This document shows positions 51,979-55,562 of a stretch of 55,562 bases of DNA, in pieces. A program made the translations under genes and the position numbers. The notes under the pieces are model-generated. The model made no database searches, was not told the DNA's origin, and was given only the letters and a program-made list of their open reading frames with translations. The DNA is taken from the NCBI GenBank assembly GCA_021813905.1, contig JAKAJH010000016.1, positions 1-55,562 of the forward strand, read 5' to 3'. The DNA comes from Bacteroidota bacterium (lineage in GTDB: Bacteria; Bacteroidota; Ignavibacteria; UBA10030). Position 1 is the stretch's first letter; every line of letters begins with the position of its first letter.

Positions 51979-52866
51979 TCACTCACCCGCCTTCGGATGA
52001 GCTTTCTCGTACACTTTCTTCATCCGTGCTGTCGAGACATGTGTATACACTTGCGTCGTGGAAAGGCTTTCATGGCCCAGCAGTTCCTTGACCGCCCGCA
52101 GGTCCGCTCCCCGGTTGAGCAGGTGCGTCGCATAGGTGTGGCGCAGCGTATGCGGACTCTGCCGTCCGATCTCCGTCACCCGTGCCATGTAACGATGAAC
52201 GATGCGTCCCACGGCCTGCGGATAGATCCGTCTGCCGTGCGAAGCGAGGAAGAGCGCCCGCTCCGTCGCCATCCCACGTCCCTGCCGCTGTTCAAGATAC
52301 GAACCGATGGCTGCGATCGCCGCACGTCCGATCGGCACGACCCGCTGCTTGCGCCCTTTGCCGGATACTTTGATTACCTGGCCGCGCAGATCCAGATCAT
52401 TCACATTCAGTGCCACGAGCTCGCTCAGGCGGATTCCGGTGCCGTAGAGCAATTCCAGGATGGCTGCGTCGCGCGTTCCATCCGGAGTCGAGCGATCCGG
52501 CTGCTCAACCAGTCGTGTCGCAGCCTCCTCATCGAGATACGACGGGAGCCGGCGTGGACGTTTGGGAGTGATCAGGCTGAGCGCGGGATTGGCTGTGACC
52601 GTGTGCGTGCGCTTGAGGTAGCGGAAGAAAGACCGGATCGCGGCGATTTTACGTGCGATGCTAGTGCGCTCGAATCCCCGGTCAGCCAGCGATGCAAGAT
52701 AGGTGCGCAGGAAATCCCGATCGATGGTACCGAAGGAACGGCGATTCTGCGCCGCCATGAATGCCACGAGATCCCGGAGATCTGTATCGTACGCCGTGAT
52801 CGTCCGCGGGGAGTAATTCCGCGCGCTTTCAAGATACTCGAGGTATGCCCGGACCGTCTGCACCAC
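51979..52866 (-). CDS. xerC: Site-specific tyrosine recombinase XerC-like
   Basis: 295 residues from GTG 52866. The SAM-like N-terminal domain (VQTVRAYLEYLESARNYS, SPRTITAYDTDLRDLVAFM) precedes the catalytic domain with Arg in YGTGIRLSELVAL, Lys in KVSGKGRKQRVVPIG, His-x-x-Arg in HTLRHTYATHLL, and the GHESLSTTQVYTHVS box with His and the Tyr nucleophile. It resolves chromosome dimers with XerD at dif. GTG 52866 is chosen because AGGAG lies seven bases before it. An ATG at 52893, overlapping the topA stop region, would add nine residues. Confidence 0.93.
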   Translation of the reverse strand: MVQTVRAYLEYLESARNYSPRTITAYDTDLRDLVAFMAAQNRRSFGTIDRDFLRTYLASLADRGFERTSIARKIAAIRSFFRYLKRTHTVTANPALSLITPKRPRRLPSYLDEEAATRLVEQPDRSTPDGTRDAAILELLYGTGIRLSELVALNVNDLDLRGQVIKVSGKGRKQRVVPIGRAAIAAIGSYLEQRQGRGMATERALFLASHGRRIYPQAVGRIVHRYMARVTEIGRQSPHTLRHTYATHLLNRGADLRAVKELLGHESLSTTQVYTHVSTARMKKVYEKAHPKAGE

Positions 52867-52899
52867 GGGGCCTCTCCTGTTCGCGCCGGTCATGCACCA

Positions 52900-55158
52900 T
52901 CAGGCTGACGCGGCAACCTGTTCGGCCGGGACTTCCTGCTTGCACTGCGGGCACTGCAGGAATTCCCCTTTCGCCTGAGAATACTTGGACACAATGTACG
53001 CGTTCCCGCAGAACGGGCACGCCCGGTTGACGGGCTTGTCCCAAGAGGCAAAATCGCATTCCGGGTAGCGTGAGCAGCCGTAGAACACGCGCTTTCCCTT
53101 CTTGGTCTTCCGCTCAATAAGATCGCCGTCGCTGCACTTCGGACATTTGATGCCCGTCGGGATCGGCTTGGTGTTCTTGCACGTCGGATAATTGGAGCAG
53201 CCGAGGAACGTGCCAAAGCGGCCGCCTTTCACCACCATATCGCCGCCGCAGAGCTCGCATTTCCCGCCGATGATGTGCTGATGCTTCTCCTGGTCCGCGG
53301 CCAGCGGCTTCGTGTTCTTGCAGTCCGGATAGCCGGTGCAGGCCATGAAGCGTCCATTCCGACCCCACTTGATGATCATCGGCTTGCCGCACACTTCGCA
53401 GACCTCGTCGGTCTTCTCCTGCAGCGACTTCTTGATGTTGCTTGCCAGGCTCGACGCCTTTTCCACCGCATGATGGAACGGTTCGTAGAAATCCTTCATC
53501 ACCCGCAGGTATTCGTCCTTGCCGGACGCGATAGTGTCCAGCTCCTCTTCCATCCGCGCGGTGAACTGCACATTGAAGATCTCGGGGAAATGCGCGGTCA
53601 GCAGCTTGTTCACCTGCATGCCCAGTTCGGTCGCATAGAGTTTGCGCTCGCGCTGATCCACGTATTTCCGGTCGATGACTGTGCTGACGATGAGTGCGTA
53701 CGTGCTCGGGCGACCGATGCCCAGCGACTCCAGTTCCCGCACCAGGCTGCTCTCAGCGTAGCGTGGCGGCGGTTTCGTGAAATGCTGTCCCGGCAGGATG
53801 TCGCTGACCGTGAGCCCTTCTCCCTCTTTCAGATTGGGCGGGATGTCGGACGTGGGATCCTCTTCCTCTGCCTCGCCGCCGTTCTCGTCCACCTGATCGT
53901 CGTACACCTGCAAAAATCCGCGGAAGGTCGACACCTGATCGGTCGCGCGGAAGAGGTACGGACCGCCGACGATATCGACGCCGATCTGCTCGAACTGGGC
54001 CGGCGCCATCTGGCACGCCACGAAGCGCTTCCAGATCAGCTCGTACAGGTCGTACATATCCTTGTCAAGATACTTCTTGACCGCTTTCGGTGTGAACTTG
54101 ATCGACGTGGGGCGGATGGCTTCGTGCGCATCCTGCGAGGATTTCCCTTTCTTGAACTGGCGAGGCTCTTTCGGCAGGTATTCCTTGCCGTAATTCTCAT
54201 AGATGTACTCGCGCACCTGAGCCACGGCCTCCTCGCTCAGCCGCGTGGAGTCGGTACGCATATACGTGATCAGACCGGTCAGTCCTTCTTCGCCAATCGC
54301 CTGGCCTTCGTACAGCTTCTGCGCCAGCATCATCGTGCGCTTGGCGGAGAGTCGGAGCCGGCGGGCTGCCTCCTGCTGAAGAGTGCTCGTGATGAACGGC
54401 GCTGGAGGATTGCGCTTGACCGGCTTGCGGGTCAGGGCCGCGACGCGGAATTCCTGCTTGGCGATTTCCTCGGCCGCGGCCCGCGTCACCTGCTCGTTGC
54501 CGAGCTTCGGCTCTTCACCGTTGAAGCGGGCGAGCTTAGCCAGGAACGAAACATCGTCGGGCGTGCGGAATTCCGCCGTGATCGACCAATATTCGTCGGG
54601 GACGAACCGGTTGATGGCCTCTTCCCGCTCGCAGATGAGTCGCAGAGCGACCGACTGGACGCGTCCGGCCGAGAGACCATAGAAGACCGTCTTCCACACG
54701 AATGGCGAGACCTTGTAGCCCACGATGCGGTCCATTGCCCGGCGGGCCTGCTGTGACATCACGAGGTTCGTGTCGAGCTTCTTCGGATGCGCCATTCCCT
54801 CTTTCACGCCCGTCGCAGTAATCTCGTGGAATAGCACACGCTTGATGTTCTTGTTGACGGGCCGGAGCTCATCCGCGATGTGCGCAGCAATGGCCTCGCC
54901 TTCGCGGTCCGGGTCGGTGGCGATAAAGACTGCTTTCGCCTTGGACGCGCGGTCCTTCAGCTTTTCGACGACTTCCTTCTTCCCGTCGATGGTCTCGTAC
55001 ACCACGTCAAAGTCGTTCTCGATATCGACGCTCAGTTTGCTCTTGGGCAGATTCTTGATGTGCCCCACCGACGCTTCAACGACGTACTCCTTGCCGAGGT
55101 ACTTGTTGATCGTCTTCGCCTTGGCAGGCGATTCAACGATAATCAGCGACTTATCCAT
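52900..55158 (-). CDS. topA: DNA topoisomerase I
   Basis: 752 residues. Type IA topoisomerase that relaxes negative supercoils. Toprim domain at the start (SLIIVESPAKAKTINKYLG, ATDPDREGEAIAAHIADEL), the active-site Tyr in GLITYMRTDSTRLSEE (about 300), and YVDQRERKLYATELG in domain IV. The C-terminus carries four four-cysteine zinc modules (CEVCGKPM..C, CELCGGDM..C, CPKCSDGD..C, CPFCGNAY..C, from about 590 on). Smg starts 11 bp upstream and xerC follows directly, so smg-topA-xerC-hpf-hprK look like a single run of genes. Confidence 0.97.
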   Translation of the reverse strand: MDKSLIIVESPAKAKTINKYLGKEYVVEASVGHIKNLPKSKLSVDIENDFDVVYETIDGKKEVVEKLKDRASKAKAVFIATDPDREGEAIAAHIADELRPVNKNIKRVLFHEITATGVKEGMAHPKKLDTNLVMSQQARRAMDRIVGYKVSPFVWKTVFYGLSAGRVQSVALRLICEREEAINRFVPDEYWSITAEFRTPDDVSFLAKLARFNGEEPKLGNEQVTRAAAEEIAKQEFRVAALTRKPVKRNPPAPFITSTLQQEAARRLRLSAKRTMMLAQKLYEGQAIGEEGLTGLITYMRTDSTRLSEEAVAQVREYIYENYGKEYLPKEPRQFKKGKSSQDAHEAIRPTSIKFTPKAVKKYLDKDMYDLYELIWKRFVACQMAPAQFEQIGVDIVGGPYLFRATDQVSTFRGFLQVYDDQVDENGGEAEEEDPTSDIPPNLKEGEGLTVSDILPGQHFTKPPPRYAESSLVRELESLGIGRPSTYALIVSTVIDRKYVDQRERKLYATELGMQVNKLLTAHFPEIFNVQFTARMEEELDTIASGKDEYLRVMKDFYEPFHHAVEKASSLASNIKKSLQEKTDEVCEVCGKPMIIKWGRNGRFMACTGYPDCKNTKPLAADQEKHQHIIGGKCELCGGDMVVKGGRFGTFLGCSNYPTCKNTKPIPTGIKCPKCSDGDLIERKTKKGKRVFYGCSRYPECDFASWDKPVNRACPFCGNAYIVSKYSQAKGEFLQCPQCKQEVPAEQVAASA

Positions 55159-55169
55159 TCCACCGCACG

Positions 55170-55562
55170 CTAGTGTATGCTCTCATTCATACCGAAGGAA
55201 ATATGACCCGAGCCGTTGCGCGGGTTTTCCGCATCGAAGAGAATCCCCGCGACAAAGGAGCGCACCTCCGCGACACCCACGGATGCAAAACCCGCCGCCA
55301 TAATCCGTTCCAGGATCGTTTCCAGGTCCTGGTTCGTCAGCAGGCCGAGCTGTCGGAACTGCAGGAGATACCCGAATGCATCCGGAGAAATGACCAGCTT
55401 TTCCGCTTCGTGCAGGATGCGATGCGACCGGTCATTCTTCGGACCGGCCCCGGGAACGGGATGCCCCACGGACATCCGGTCAAATAACCAGGAAAAGGCC
55501 GTCGTGATCTCGGACTGCGTATACCCCTCCCGGGACAGCGCCGTCACATCCACATCACTCAG
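55170..55562 (-). CDS. Smg/DUF494 family protein, partial (3' part)
   Basis: At least 130 residues, open to the window edge (the frame continues upstream through Leu-Ser-Asp before VDVTALSREGY). It ends GHISFGMNESIH. The content (LSREGYTQSEITTAFSWLFDR, LVISPDAFGYLLQFRQLGLLTNQDLETILERIM) matches the DUF494/Smg family, helical proteins encoded next to topA in many bacteria, of unknown function. The GTG at 55553 is not assumed to be the start. Confidence 0.8.
   Translation of the reverse strand: MSDVDVTALSREGYTQSEITTAFSWLFDRMSVGHPVPGAGPKNDRSHRILHEAEKLVISPDAFGYLLQFRQLGLLTNQDLETILERIMAAGFASVGVAEVRSFVAGILFDAENPRNGSGHISFGMNESIH

Noticed and set aside
53275-54756. Open frame of about 493 codons opposite topA
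   Set aside because: It overlaps the whole middle of topA in the opposite strand and has no family features; mirror frame.
1-55562. tRNA, rRNA, CRISPR array, insertion sequence or prophage
   Set aside because: I looked for tRNA-like TTCGA arms in intergenic gaps, for repeated spacer-like units, and for transposase genes. None was found; xerC is the housekeeping recombinase, not an integrase.

Overview
The window reads as an ordinary chromosomal segment of a G+C-rich, Gram-negative, menaquinone-using bacterium from the Bacteroidota/Chlorobiota (FCB) assemblage, possibly a Kapabacteria- or Ignavibacteria-like lineage. Support comes from families concentrated in that group: a DUF2795-type acidic mini-protein, a DUF5686 surface protein, a DUF4835 protein, a DUF4905-like protein, a TonB receptor with a carboxypeptidase-like N-terminal domain, a PorV-like barrel, and many signal-peptide beta-barrel proteins. 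Against a typical Bacteroidia genome, many starts carry clear Shine-Dalgarno sequences. Six promoter-like sites also have sigma70-type -35/-10 boxes with a 17-bp spacer. The lineage call is inference. I saw no rRNA, tRNA, CRISPR array, insertion sequence or prophage.

Layout. 1-549: tail of an SDR-family epimerase. 594-6365 (minus): phosphate transport (Pit + DUF47), GTP-type PEP carboxykinase, PurE, Sua5 and an SGNH hydrolase. 6464-14735 (minus): DUF5686 surface protein, ETF:menaquinone-oxidoreductase-like Fe-S membrane protein, PhzF-like isomerase, DUF4905-like protein, glutathione peroxidase, PspC, the ribosome-rescue factor ArfB (apparently with an ACG start) and a small barrel protein. 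14864-17149: TonB-dependent receptor. 17268-24246 (minus): a peptide and proline use block made of proline dehydrogenase, OPT transporter, PepD dipeptidase, MFSD1-like transporter and M29 aminopeptidase. 24389-27287: a porin-like protein and a SpmB/SpmA pair in which SpmA carries an extra domain of about 105 residues.

27645-33275 (minus): an ECF sigma, anti-sigma, CpxP-like sensor, membrane-fusion protein and RND pump unit. 33364-34461: MnmA. 34567-38307: a helix-hairpin-helix/barrel protein and a PorV-like barrel protein, divergent from a DUF4835 protein. 38304-41278 (minus): a HEAT-repeat/cyclophilin fusion and TatD. 41408-43102 (plus): MenG and an amidohydrolase-fold protein that lacks two usual metal ligands. 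43157-49215 (minus): a TIR-like nucleotide-binding protein downstream of metG, then metG, holB and a TamA/BamA-like Omp85. 49307-55562 (minus): DUF2795 protein, M23 peptidase, HPr kinase, HPF, XerC, TopA and the start-truncated end of a Smg/DUF494 protein.

Most of the window is housekeeping. The items most worth a second look are the TIR-like protein at 43157-44014, the peptide/proline block with an MFSD1-like carrier, the ACG-start arfB, the domain-inserted SpmA, and the amidohydrolase with a degenerate metal site.
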